Assembly (NCBI GenBank): GCA_038502055.1
Contig: JAXRKN010000039.1
Span: 62,001-126,000, forward strand
From: Tanytarsus gracilentus
Taxonomy: Eukaryota; Arthropoda; Insecta; Diptera; Chironomidae
DNA length: 64,000 nucleotides
Direction of reading: 5' to 3'
Below, in pieces: positions 39,680-50,924 of the stretch (the first letter of the stretch is position 1; the number at the start of each line of letters is the position of its first letter). The notes below the pieces were generated by a model. That model did not search any database. It was not told the origin of the DNA and worked only from the letters and a program-made list of their open reading frames with translations. The position numbers were made by a program, and so were the translations under genes.

Positions 39680-39830
39680 ATTTTCATAATTTTTAAAAAA
39701 AAATGAAATTTTTGAATTTTTTCAAATTATTGAAAATTTTGAAAGTTTTATAAAGGTTTTCAAAATTTTTAAAAATGAATATTTTAAACTTTTCAAAAAA
39801 TTTTGATTTTTTTCTCTAAATTTAAATCGA
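39680..39830. repeat. AT low-complexity tract
   Basis: Dense runs of AAATTT, TTTTCAAA and AAAAATTTT with little other content; similar in texture to about 19970-20110. Confidence 0.7.
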
Positions 39831-42265
39831 TATATGAGTAAAAATATGTATGAAAAGGGACATTTTTGCACCAACCGAGGGTCAGATCCCAAAACTTATT
39901 ACTTCATGTACAAATAATGCCTAAATCGATCTTTAGAAAAATTAAAAAATGTTTATTAAATAATTTTGGAAATTTCCAAAAGTTTCAATTGCTTTTCGTT
40001 AAAACGGAGGAGTTGGTTGTTGTTGTTTCTTATGGCATGAAATTTTAAAGTTGAGCACTCAAATGGTAATGAAAAAGTTTGTTTTGTCGTTTCTTATTTC
40101 GCAGCATTTTAATTAAATAAAATATTTCACATTTATTTATTTTTCTTTAAAAACCATCAAATCCCTGCTCTAGTTTTAAGGAGAACTAGAGACAAGTTTT
40201 GTAAGAAGATTTTACACTTACCCTTGATGAGCGGTTGTTGAGACAAATTTTAGCAGTACTTCAAAAAGACGGGGATGAAAAATTTTTTGTCAACGAGCGA
40301 ATCATGAAAAACGTGCTCGTGGTTTGCGTATTTGTGACAATAGTGAACGACTAATTAAATTGAAGGTTGAAGGAGACAGCATGATGAAAATGGATTGCAA
40401 TATCGACGTTTCATGTGAAAAAAATCAACAAACCTGCATTACAAATTAAAACTTTCAAATTCTAAATCTGATTTGCGAATGTACTCGTAAATCGTAATAA
40501 TCCTTGGACATTTCAATTGAATTTACCCTTTGTCGTCGCTCCATTTTAGGTAAGTTTTTTCATTCAGATCAATATATTTCTCTAATTTCTTTTGAAGTCG
40601 CCTCGAATCAACTTTGATAGCTGATTTATATTCCGAAGAAAAAAATATTTCGGATTAGGTACGGTGAAAATAGTTTAATCTCTCCTCATGTGTCCTGAAT
40701 TGAATGAAGAAAATTAAAGAGAGAGAGTTGTAAGGAGTTAATATCAGAACGACCAGCAAGGCTTCTGCTCATAATCCTCATTTAATCTCCTTTTCATTGC
40801 AATCCCTACATGAATGCTGATGCTTACTCGTAAAAGTTGTACTAAGAGCAGTTGAACGAAAGGCTTCTAAGTGAAAGAGAGAAAAAATGCGAAAAGGAGA
40901 AATTTTTTTAATAAAAATAATATACAGTAATGATCAATATACTTCACGTCAGGCGCTCACATGTAATGTGTTTTTCGAGAATTATAAAAACAGTGGTGAG
41001 TTTATAGAGCATTTTTTTATAAGTTAAAGTATTTTTTATCGATTTATTTCATTGCTCTTACTCAATGGCTTCAGAGATATATATTCTGATGACAGTTTAT
41101 TAGTGAATTGAAATAAAAATCACAACATTCGAAGTAATGAATAATTTATCACACAATTTATTCATGAGTACGAAAGTATGTGTTATGGAAAAGTCAAAAT
41201 TTGTGAGGATAAGCAATATGAAGTTTTCTCCTCATCAAATAATTTTATTGATTCAATTGATTTCCTAATATATTGCTTTCTAATATTTTATCGATTACTT
41301 GCGCAGCATGAAACACTGGTAATTTATTGGTTTCATCTTTGAAATAAACGAAAATTGCTCGAAAAAGTTCTATGGACAGTTAAAGCTGTTTTTTTTCACA
41401 GCAACGGGAACTTTGGCGAGCAAATAAATTTATGACAACTTAATAGAGGCCTCATGTTTTTCTTTCTTTCCCCAATTCACATCAATTCTTGTTTCTTTTC
41501 ACTTAGTTCGCATCATCATTAAAACCTTTACCATATTAAACCATAAGTTTTGATATAACAATAATAATTGTTATGTGTGGGGTTGCTGCAAAAATCATGT
41601 TAAAAATTTAAATAGTATTAATAGAATTTCCTTTAAAATCATTTAAAGTAAAAAATAGAAAAACCATGATAAATTGAAAGAGATGTCACATCTAATAAGT
41701 GAAGGGAGAGTATAATAACAAAAACAAATAAATTTTGATTGTTGGTCCACATTTGTTTTGTTATTATTATTTTTGTTATGAGTTTCCCAAGATGATAGCA
41801 TTAAACTCCGAAAAGATTTTCTTTTATTAAATTTCTTTGTGAATTACTTTTGAAATTTATGTTTCCACCACAGCACACATATGTGTACATAGCAGATCTG
41901 CACTGTGAACAGGGATGCGATGTTTAATTTCAATTTTCTCAATCTATTTAAGTTTTTTTTCTCTCTTTTTTAAATTCAACTGCACTCTCTTTAGTTTTAA
42001 ATTTCAAGAGACAATTTTTTTTAGAAACCAGTTGTCGTTGATTTTTAGTGCGGTGAGGAGCATAATTTTATTTGCTTAAAGGTTGGACTTATTTCGCAAA
42101 TAAAATTAAGTACGTTTGTGATTTATTAACAAAAAATTAAAAAAGTTTAAAAAATTTTAAATTGAAAGAAAAATATTAGTTCATTTCGGCGCTGAAGCTT
42201 TATTTTAAACTAAATTATTTTTAGATGCTTTAAAAATAAATTCACGATTACAATTTGTATTTTCT

Positions 42266-42267
42266 AG
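42266..42267 (+). promoter_or_regulatory. Splice acceptor of a leader intron, PDZ gene
   Basis: TTTGTATTTTCTAG immediately precedes ATCATG, three bases before the start codon. The tight spacing suggests a non-coding leader exon upstream whose position is not evident. Confidence 0.4.
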
Positions 42268-42270
42268 ATC

Positions 42271-43239
42271 ATGCCGGATTTAATTGCATCGGAAACAACT
42301 CTTCAAGTTGTTGATAGTGAAAACGAAAAGAAAAATGTGCCATTGTTACCAAATGATCCTATTTTAATTGAGGTAGAAAAGGCAACCGGATTGCGAATTA
42401 CAGGCGGTTCTGACTTTGATATGCCGATTACAATTTTTTATGTAAATTTTAATGTTGAATATCGCAACTCATGATAAATTAATGCGAATATTTGTTGGAG
42501 TGTACAGGTTAAAAATGATTCAAAAGCAAAACGCGTTGAATTGAAATTGGGCGATTCGCTTGTGATGATTGATGGAAAAGAGACCAACACGATGACATTG
42601 CGAGAAGCAAACGAGACTTTGTTACACGCAACAAAGCACACTAGAACTTTTAAATTGGGTGTTATAAGGTTACAAAACGTTTACGATTTATTGAAAATAG
42701 ATTAAAAATTATTTTTGATTAGGTTTGAAAATGAAGAGTCGGCTTTAAATTTAGATGAACCACTGGTTGAAATAATTGTTATGGAAGGAAATCCAAAAGC
42801 TCCTAAATTTAAGGTTGAGCAACATATTGAGCCACCTCGTGATGCTTATATTCAGCGGGTAAGCTTTAATTAAAAATATGATTTGATGGTATTTCAATTT
42901 TTTTTAGCCCGAGAGACAAGCTTGGCACCCCGTAAGTGGGAGAATAATTAGAAAAAATTCTGTTTTAAAGTAAATTTTTTTTCTCAGATAATGTGGCCAC
43001 ATCCTGAATACTTTTTACCCGAGAATTACCATGAGGTAGGTTGTAATAATTAAAATCATCACAAAACTTTTTAATTGCTCTTTAATGCATGTCAGGAACT
43101 TCCTCATAAACGGGTTGTTCGCAATCTGCGAAGATTACTGGAATCAAAACCATCAAAGCTAGAGTTGGAAAACATTTTGACTGCATTGCCTCGAGGCTCT
43201 CGCCCAAAGCGCAATTATGATGAAGAAGAAGACGATTAG
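42271..43239 (+). CDS. Small Enigma/Zasp-type PDZ-domain protein without LIM domains
   Basis: Six exons, 42271-42441, 42508-42668, 42723-42858, 42908-42931, 42988-43035 and 43096-43239, give 227 residues. All introns are 49-66 bp and all junctions keep frame. Residues about 28-110 are a PDZ domain. Its ligand loop GLRITGGSDFDMPITI matches the Enigma/ALP/Zasp pattern (usually xGFRLxGGxDFxxPLxI). LGDSLVMIDGKET and LREANETLLHA give the later strands and second helix. The rest is a Pro/Trp-rich part (WHPIMWPHPEYFLPENY), a basic helix-like stretch and an acidic end, DEEEDD. Zasp-type PDZ domains bind alpha-actinin or related partners at Z-discs and adhesion sites. This protein is much shorter than PDZ-LIM proteins, resembling LIM-less relatives. 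Exon 4 is only 24 nt and exon 5 only 48 nt. A muscle role is inferred from family only. Confidence 0.85.
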
Positions 43240-43308
43240 AGTGGATGCAGCTGAACTTTTCTCAACAATTACTTAATTTGTTTATACACTGCCATGGAAA
43301 GTCAATGA

Positions 43309-43314
43309 AATAAA
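43309..43314 (+). promoter_or_regulatory. Candidate poly(A) signal of the PDZ gene
   Basis: AATAAA lies 70 bp after the stop codon, a usual distance for a compact insect gene. Confidence 0.5.
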
Positions 43315-46300
43315 AAAGGTAAACGAAGTAAATTATTCTTCACTGCATCTTAATTCGTTTTCTTCGCCTCAATGTAGACTACCAGCATTTCTGGTCAAAT
43401 ATTTGAAAAAGAACTGATTGATTTTCTTTCAATTTAGCTCGAAAATAAATTGAAATGATTCTCATCTTTGTTCCCTATAAGTAGAGCGTCGTAAAAAGGA
43501 GAGAAAATTCATTAAAAATGAAAAAGTATCATTGTTGTTGAAAGCTGTGGAAATAACAGCTACGAATAAATCATTTCCGGAAATTTAACCTGAAAAAAGG
43601 AAAATCTTAAAATTGCAACAACTTGAAAATTGAAAAGTTTTCTTCTTCCTTTTGTTATTGTTTGCTAAAAGTGGAAATAATTTCCTGCATTTTGTTTCTC
43701 TCTCTCAAATTGAAAATCTCAAGAATGCTCAGGAAAAAATTAAATCAAATGCTTTCATCTTTAAAAGCACGTCGCGAGGGAAACTTGCATAAAATTATAA
43801 ATTTTATGACAAAAAAAAATTCTTGTTAGAATTTTTTGATCTCTTAGACATGCAAGGCTAATATTAGAATGCACGGAATTGTCGATGTAAGCAGAGAGAC
43901 TCTCTCGTGCAAGAATAAAAAACCCGTTTAACCTGTTCAAATCAACACAGCCACATAAAAGAACTCATATATGCTTATAAGTAAATATATTAAGAATTGA
44001 ATTGTTGCGAGACATCATCTCTAAATATTTTTTGCTATTTTTTCATATTAAAAAAATTGTTGAGGTTCCAAACAATAATGAAAATGATTGAGTCTCGCAA
44101 AAAAGAGAGAATTAAAAGAATTCTTCAAGAGTTTTTTCGTGTCTTTTTCTTTGATGCCTTCTTCTTCAACATCTCCATTCTTTGCCGCTAATAACAACAT
44201 GTATACATATACGCAGCACAAATACAGGCCAACAGTTTTAGACCCCCGCTTACAGACTCTCTCTCTCTCATTTTACTCACTCATTCACTGCTTTAACTCT
44301 TTTTTGGTATTTTGCTTTCAGTTCGGATTCAGATTTCACATTACGCGTATCAAAAAAAAATCATTTTGCCAAAAAAAAAATAATAATTTTAATAGTTATC
44401 AAAAAATAATTAAAATTCCTCACAATTGAAAGAGTTGGAAATTTAACTTTAAAATATAAAATGGAATAAAGCATAACAAGAGGCCACTTATTGCGTGCTC
44501 ACGGACGTTGAAAGTTTTTTTTGCCGTGTTGGCTACCTTTTGCCAAAATAAAATGCAAGTGAAATTTTTCATTTCATAGATATGTTTCTAATGAAGAAAT
44601 AATTAGTGATATTTTTATGAGCTCTTGCTGAAAAAAAAACGTTCAAGATAGTTTGAAAAAAAGAAGTGCAAAATTTATAAAGCTTTATTGAAGTAAATGA
44701 AACCAGCTCCTGAGTGAACGACAAGACTTAAATGTGGAGAAATTTTTTGTTTAACTTCAAATGTTAACATTGAAGCAACAACGTGTCATTTATATCGAAT
44801 AAAAAAGTAAGATGAAGACGATTTTCAAGCTTCTACTTTTCTCTTTCTTACTTCTCAAAAGATGTTATTATTTTCACATCATCTCACGTTGTATACATAC
44901 AAGACCACATTTTTTATATGAGTGTTGTCTTTCAAAGAACACAAATATTCTTTCTCATAATTCATGCTCGATTCAGCTGAGTTAGATAACTTCTCTGCGA
45001 GTGTAAAACACGAAAAAGTTGCAAAATTAAAAAAAATCCCTCTCGTGCGTAAGACTTTTTTTTCATGGGCAGCGTCAAGTTTCATTTCTCGGTAATTTAT
45101 GATGTTGTACAAGTTTGGATTTTCCATTTGACATTTCATTGAGATTACTTGAAAAAAGTGAGAGTGCAAAATGAGTGCGAGTAAATTTATGAATGACATT
45201 CCTGTTTAAGAATTTCAATCTCTCTCAAAACTCCATTTAACAAATTAAAGAGAACGGAGTATAAAAATAAATTACTAATTCAAGAGAAAGAAAGTTAAAT
45301 GAAGCAGAAATGGATTAATTTATCGAAAAAACGCTTTTCTCATTCTCTTTTACCAATCAATCCCTCTGCTCGTCAGGGAAAAAATTTCAACAATTTATTC
45401 TTCTTCGGAGCGATTAATTACGCAACTTTTAATCTCGAATTTAGTTCCGCGAAGTAAAAGTTTCATCATCCTCAACTTCTTCAAATCTCTGAAACTACAC
45501 AGATTTTCTTTCGAATATATAAAACTCGCCTTGTACAGCGAGAGAAGTCTAAGTATCCGTAAAAAAACTTTACAATGGGGATTTAAGTTTACATTTATAG
45601 GTATGCAACAAACGTGGGTGAAATGGGAATGAGAAAATTTTGCGAACGAAAAAGACATTCAACTTTTGTTTGCATTGTCATTTGAGGCGAATGAGTAAAT
45701 GAATCAGAAAAGTTTGGCAAAAAAAACTTGAACAGATCAAACCTGTTATCGATACCACATACAAATACACCTTTTGGTAAACTGTGCAAGAGCACGTGAT
45801 TCAAATACTATACGCTCGTGTTTATGCCGGTTGAGATTTGATCCAATAAACAGATTACAGATTTTCACTCCGACACATAGAAACACAGAAAAGAAATCTG
45901 ATAACAGGGCGTGTTGAGGAGAGTGAGGGGAGAAACAAATATAAAATGTGAATTTAACTACACTCTTCACGTTGCTCATCGTCAATATTGGACCTGAGGG
46001 GTGCCATACAAATATAAAAGAGAGCAATACATTGAGGAAAAATGTGAGATGCATTTGCTATCAACTTTGCAAAAATTGTTTATTTTTGTATTGCAATTCT
46101 GCATGCAGCTTTATTGAAAGATTGTGTGTTATTCAAATATATTACGCGAGCTTCTTTCTAAACATTTATGCGATTCTAAATCGATTTTGGTTGTTAGCAG
46201 GTTTCTAATGCTTTAAATGATTTATCCCGTTATATTTTTAAATTAAAGCTGAGTTGAAAAGTGTTCTATGAAAATTCAGATCTAAGATGAGTGTTCATTT

Positions 46301-48141
46301 AAAACAAATTTTAAGAAATTTATGCGCGTGCACACACGTTTACGAGATTGCATGCCAAAATAAAAAGAACATATCATGCATGAAGCGAGTGAAGGAAGTA
46401 TTGAGATGAGAGTTTTAAATTGATATAAATTCACAAGCAAATCCATTTCGAGGAGAGTTTGAGATGAATTTACTTTTATATGTATATCTAACTCTATATA
46501 CCCAGAAAAGAGAAGAGGTTAATAGAATGCAATATTTGATGATGATACGAGTTGTGAGTCTCTACCACACTTTTGCACTCTCTGTCTACAGCGTCTCCAT
46601 CAATGCCAACAATCATTGCATTGGCAGCAAAGTCGATGTGTTTCCAATTCCCCAACAAATTGAATATAAATTCAATAGAACAGATATAGGATTAAAGGGG
46701 ACTCTGGATTCAATACATACACATATTGGTGATTGCACACGATCATATCAAAGTTCCGTGTATGACTCAATTTTTGACTCATTGCTTTGGGACGATGGAT
46801 GCTAAAACGCTCAATGGAGGCGAGCGGTAGCGAGAAATTTACATTTTTATTTTCTCCAACACTCCGATTTTATTCACTCTTGTGGCCAGCTGTACCAGTT
46901 TAAATTCAATTTTCATTATCTTACGAGCTTGCGACCCCAAAAATATTGTACACATTTCTGCTCTACATGTGCATATAAACTTGTCAAACTTCTTTGAATT
47001 ACAAAAGAAATTTTAAAAAAAGTTATCAACAATTTATTTTTTGGTTTTCATGTGCTAATTATTCAAAATAAATGTCATTGCCATTTAAATTTCCTGTAGG
47101 TGTACGACTGCGTTGGCAAAAAATAAAGAGAAAATAAATTTTCAATTTGAAACTATCACATGATATGATCTGGTTGACCATATGTTCGGTTTTTTATCGT
47201 AGAAGTATTGTCTTAGCTTAGCAAAAATTTGATTTTTTTGTATTGTATTTTTTAAAAATCATAGTTAGCCTGATGAGGTTATGATTGCATTTATTTTTTG
47301 TATATGCTCATAAAAGTCAGAGACACATGCATGTTTATTTCAATGTTTCCGGCTAACTCGGAAAATTACGCCAAAACTTTTATTTTTGGTGCGTGAATTT
47401 GTCGCATTATTACATACACATACACACTTTTTCATTAATATTTATTGAAAATCATCAAACTTTATTTTCTTTTAATTATTAAGGGAACGGTAAAAAATAA
47501 TTTTCAGCAAATTCACAATTCACTGTGTTTTTACTGATTTATGTTTGAGTTTAATTTCATTTTCATGCATTCGAAATGTTTTTTAGTGTCCCACGAAGTG
47601 GTTAACACTTATATGCCCTATTTCCGTCCGTCCGTCCGTCCTCCGTCTGTCTGTCTGTTCCTTCGAGATCTCCTCCTGAGATAGCTAGAGCTTCTATTTT
47701 CGCCAAATGGTAGGTCTATGAATTTAGTTCGGCATTTTAGGAATTATGAGTCATGACCACAGGTCGTGCCATGCAGCCCTAAATGCTTTTTCATAAAATT
47801 TCCTTTATTGGCTTCATGTATTCGTTGAACTCGTATTTTATCAGGAATCGAAAGGCATTGATGATATTTGAGGAATGTCTATCATGGCCATCCAAGAGTG
47901 CCACCAATGTCCATCAGTGCCGGCCAGTAGTGCCCCTAATGTCCATTTGTGAAAAGTATGGCTTCATGTCCCTCGTTGACCTCGTAATTGCATCAGGAAT
48001 TGATTAGCATTGATGATTTTGAAGAATGACCGTCACGGCCGGCAGGAGTGTCCAAGGAATGCCACTAATGTCCATTTTTTAGAAGTATCTTCATGTACCT
48101 CATTGAACTCGGAATTTACCAGGAATCGATTGGCATGGATC

Positions 48142-48432
48142 TAAAATGGAACACTGTGGAAAATGGAACACAGTGGAAAATGGAACACAATGGAAAATGG
48201 AACACAATGGTAAATGAAACACAATGGAAAATGAACACAATGGAAAATGGACACAATAAAATTAAACACAATGAAAATTAAACACAATGGAAAATGAAAC
48301 ACAATGGAAAATGGAACACAATGGAAAATGAAACACAATGGAAAATGAAAACAATGAAAATGAAACACAATGGAAAATGAAACACAATGGAAAATGGAAC
48401 ACAGTGGAAAATGAAACACAGTCGAAACACAG
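48142..48432. repeat. 17-bp minisatellite array inside repeat copy B
   Basis: About 17 imperfect copies of ACACAATGGAAAATGGA, with single-base deletions that shift the phase between units. The left units carry CAGTGG in place of CAATGG. Confidence 0.9.
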
Positions 48433-48590
48433 TGGGAAGCCATTTTGGGAAGCCATTTTTGAGAAGCCATTTTGGGAAGCCATTTTTGGGAAGCCATTTT
48501 GGGAAGCCATTTTTGGGAAGCCATTTTGGGAAGCCATTTTTGGGAAGCCATTTTGGGAAGCCATTTTTGGGAAGCCAAAAGGGGAGGCCA
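48433..48590. repeat. 27-bp (13+14) minisatellite array inside repeat copy B
   Basis: Alternating GGGAAGCCATTTT and GGGAAGCCATTTTT halves give a 27-bp period repeated about five times with almost no divergence. This points to recent expansion. It then decays into GGGAGGCCAGAAG variants up to about 48616. Confidence 0.92.
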
Positions 48591-50528
48591 GAAGAGGAAG
48601 CCAAAGGGGAAGCCAATACTGATCTGTTACAAGTGGGTTACACGGCAACACCCACGTGTGGGTTTTGAAACATTTTTTTAATTTTTTTTACTATACATAC
48701 CTGTGAATCAGGTGAAAATTTGTAATTGGAAATTGATTTTCACGCATACTCAATAATTGGAAAATATTTTTTTTATTTGAACGAATGATGCTTTTATCAA
48801 ATAAACACATGGTGATTTGTTGTTATTGCCAGCATTCGTTCATATTCAAATGTCATCATTATTATTGCTATTTTTTTTTGAAAGTCCTACAAAATTTTTT
48901 GTTGCTCAAATGGAATTTGTTGCCATGTTATCAATTCGCAATTCAATTGCGATATAAACAACAATGAAAATCCAAATTATTATAATAATTTTCGGTTCAA
49001 AAATATATTCATTATTAAATGGAAAATTAATGTCATTAAAATATGAGAGACTTTCACCCCTCCAGTGCCTTCCTTTTGTGTAGTTTGTGGAACTCCTGCT
49101 CGACTACAAATGTGGGATACATTTAAAATTGTCAGGAGATACTTTATTATTGAATTAATGTTGCGCAGCAATTACACATCTAGGTGCAATTAAAAAGCTC
49201 ATCTCGAGCCGGTAATTTTGGTAGAAATGTTGAAATGAGCACTCACTGTGTGTGAGTGTATGAATGTTTGTGTGGGTCGCGTTAATGCAAAAACTTTTCC
49301 TCCGAGAGTTCCCTTTGCTGGTGTGGCCGAGAGAGATGAGCTTAAAAATGCATCCGGTGGAGCAATAAATTATCGAAATTTAAATTTTCCTCAGCATCGT
49401 TTTGTTCACTACATTGTTTTTCGTTCTAACTCAAATTAACCACGGGAGGACACCGAGAAATTTTTAAATGTTTCATTCTCAAAATAGTTCTATCGAATGT
49501 CCACCCTTATTTTCAAACTCACAGCATAGCATTACGATTTGGCGTGTGTATGTAATAAAATCGCATTTAAATGCAAATGTAATTATCATTTATAGACCTC
49601 CATTATCCTCACATATGTACCTCATATACTCATGACGTTGTGTTGCCATCGTCATCCTTCTTCCTCCACTTTGAAAATGAATTATGCAATAAAGGCATCA
49701 CAATCATCCCGAAAATTTATGGCACGGTACTTAAATATTCAATTAATTATTAAATAATGAAAGCACACATCACTTTAATCAAGCCTTTCCTCTCTCTCTA
49801 TGACGATGCAATTATTGATATTGCTTTTTGCTTCTCCTCTCACACCGATGACATGGATGTTCATGCTTAGTTAGATGTACGGTTGGCAATTTTTCCAGCT
49901 TTCCCGAGAATTTTTAAGTACTTCTAACTCTAAAAGTTCTAAATTTTAATATTTAAATTATTGGTCATATACCCACGGCTAGTAATATTGCCAACCCTAG
50001 ATGATTTGGAGTGATGTGATTAGATTTGATGATGTACTGCACAAACAAACAATTTGATATGGTTGCAGTGAAAGAGATTAATTGCTGCCTCTATTGCTTT
50101 AAAGTGTGGTGGATGAAATGTACTTTAGAGTGCAATAAATATTAAATCAACTCACGCGTTGCATATCTGCTGCTACCCTTTTAACACTTAACTAGCATCA
50201 TAATTTTTCTCCTATACCAAATGAATTGAAGCTCGTATAGAGTGGTCTCGTGATGTGACTCTTAAAAGCCCCACAAATACATATTGCATAATATTTTTTT
50301 AATATAAAACAATAGTCGCCCGCTGCTTCTCTTTAAGTATAAGTGAACGTACAACAATGAGATTTTAGAAGAAGGTGTCGAGTTTGAATGAATGAAAAAT
50401 ATGTTTCTCAACATGATGAGTGTGTCTATGTCGACCTTGTGCCATTGTTTGAATTTCAGTTTAACTTTTAAATGTTGCATCATCAATAGAAAAAAAACTA
50501 ATCAAATATTTTTACTTTTATTCATTGC

Positions 50529-50530
50529 AG
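50529..50530 (+). promoter_or_regulatory. Candidate leader-intron acceptor of sas
   Basis: A T-rich tract ends in TTCATTGCAG|GAAAATAAC, about 395 bp upstream of the start codon. It would begin the exon that holds the rest of the 5' UTR and the signal peptide. No donor can be assigned. Confidence 0.35.
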
Positions 50531-50924
50531 GAAAATAACAAAATCAAAAAATTAGGACGCAATAGTAGCAGCGTGGTGTGACAGAATAATCGACTGTGAA
50601 AAATGTGCCAATTAGAGAATAAATTAAATTTAATATCCAAAGTGAATAATAGATGAATACGAGCGAGCAAAAAAAATTGTTCTGAATCATTTTTCCTCTT
50701 TCCTCAAAAAAAAAAGTAGCAGTAATCGGCTATAAAATATTTTATCAGCGCCATATAAAATTGAGCAGCTAAAGGAGAACATTGTGGTGTTGACTAAAAA
50801 TTGATGAAAATAGCTGCCCTCATAGTGCAAAATTAATTTCTTAATTAAGCAAAAGTAATAAATTCAGGAAAAAGCATTGAAAATATTTTAGTGCCTCTTA
50901 AAAGAAAAAAGCTTCACTCTCAAA

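Larger units (their letters stand above)
36496..42267. other. Intergenic region between the Sidestep-like and PDZ genes
   Basis: About 5.8 kb of AT-rich DNA without a supported gene. It holds repeat copy A (38476-38750) and an A/T-homopolymer low-complexity tract at about 39680-39830. The leader exon and promoter of the PDZ gene probably lie toward the right end. Confidence 0.55.
47577..48672 (-). mobile_element. Repeat family copy B (inverted, 1.1 kb, with tandem arrays)
   Basis: Read on the minus strand it begins TGTTTCAAAACCCACACGTG and continues with GTGTTGCCGTGTAACCC. It ends with GGAC/GACA tetranucleotides (plus-strand CCGT runs, about 47624-47661), TATAAGTG and a terminal hairpin. In that hairpin AGTGT pairs with ACACT (47585-47609 on plus), with inner CCAC/GTGG. 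The body shares segments with copies A and C. Two tandem arrays fill one half: a 17-bp unit at about 48142-48432 and a 27-bp unit at 48433-48590. It has no real coding capacity. Confidence 0.68.
43315..50924. other. Intergenic region between the PDZ gene and sas
   Basis: About 7.6 kb without a supported gene. The main content is the inverted repeat copy B (47577-48672). The rest is AT-rich sequence with scattered short frames that have no recognisable domain. The sas promoter and leader exons should lie toward the right end. Confidence 0.55.

Noticed and set aside
46464..46805. 113-codon plus-strand frame upstream of sas
   Set aside because: No signal, domain or splice partner; composition like surrounding intergenic DNA.
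48141..48578. Minus-strand 145-codon frame (and overlapping frames on both strands) of WLPKMASQK-type repeats
   Set aside because: It is a by-product of the 27-bp and 17-bp arrays, whose periods keep frames open. The 27-bp array is open on both strands and there is no non-repetitive coding part.
48142..48590. CRISPR-like array
   Set aside because: Units are directly adjacent without unique spacers, and the host is a eukaryote; these are minisatellites.
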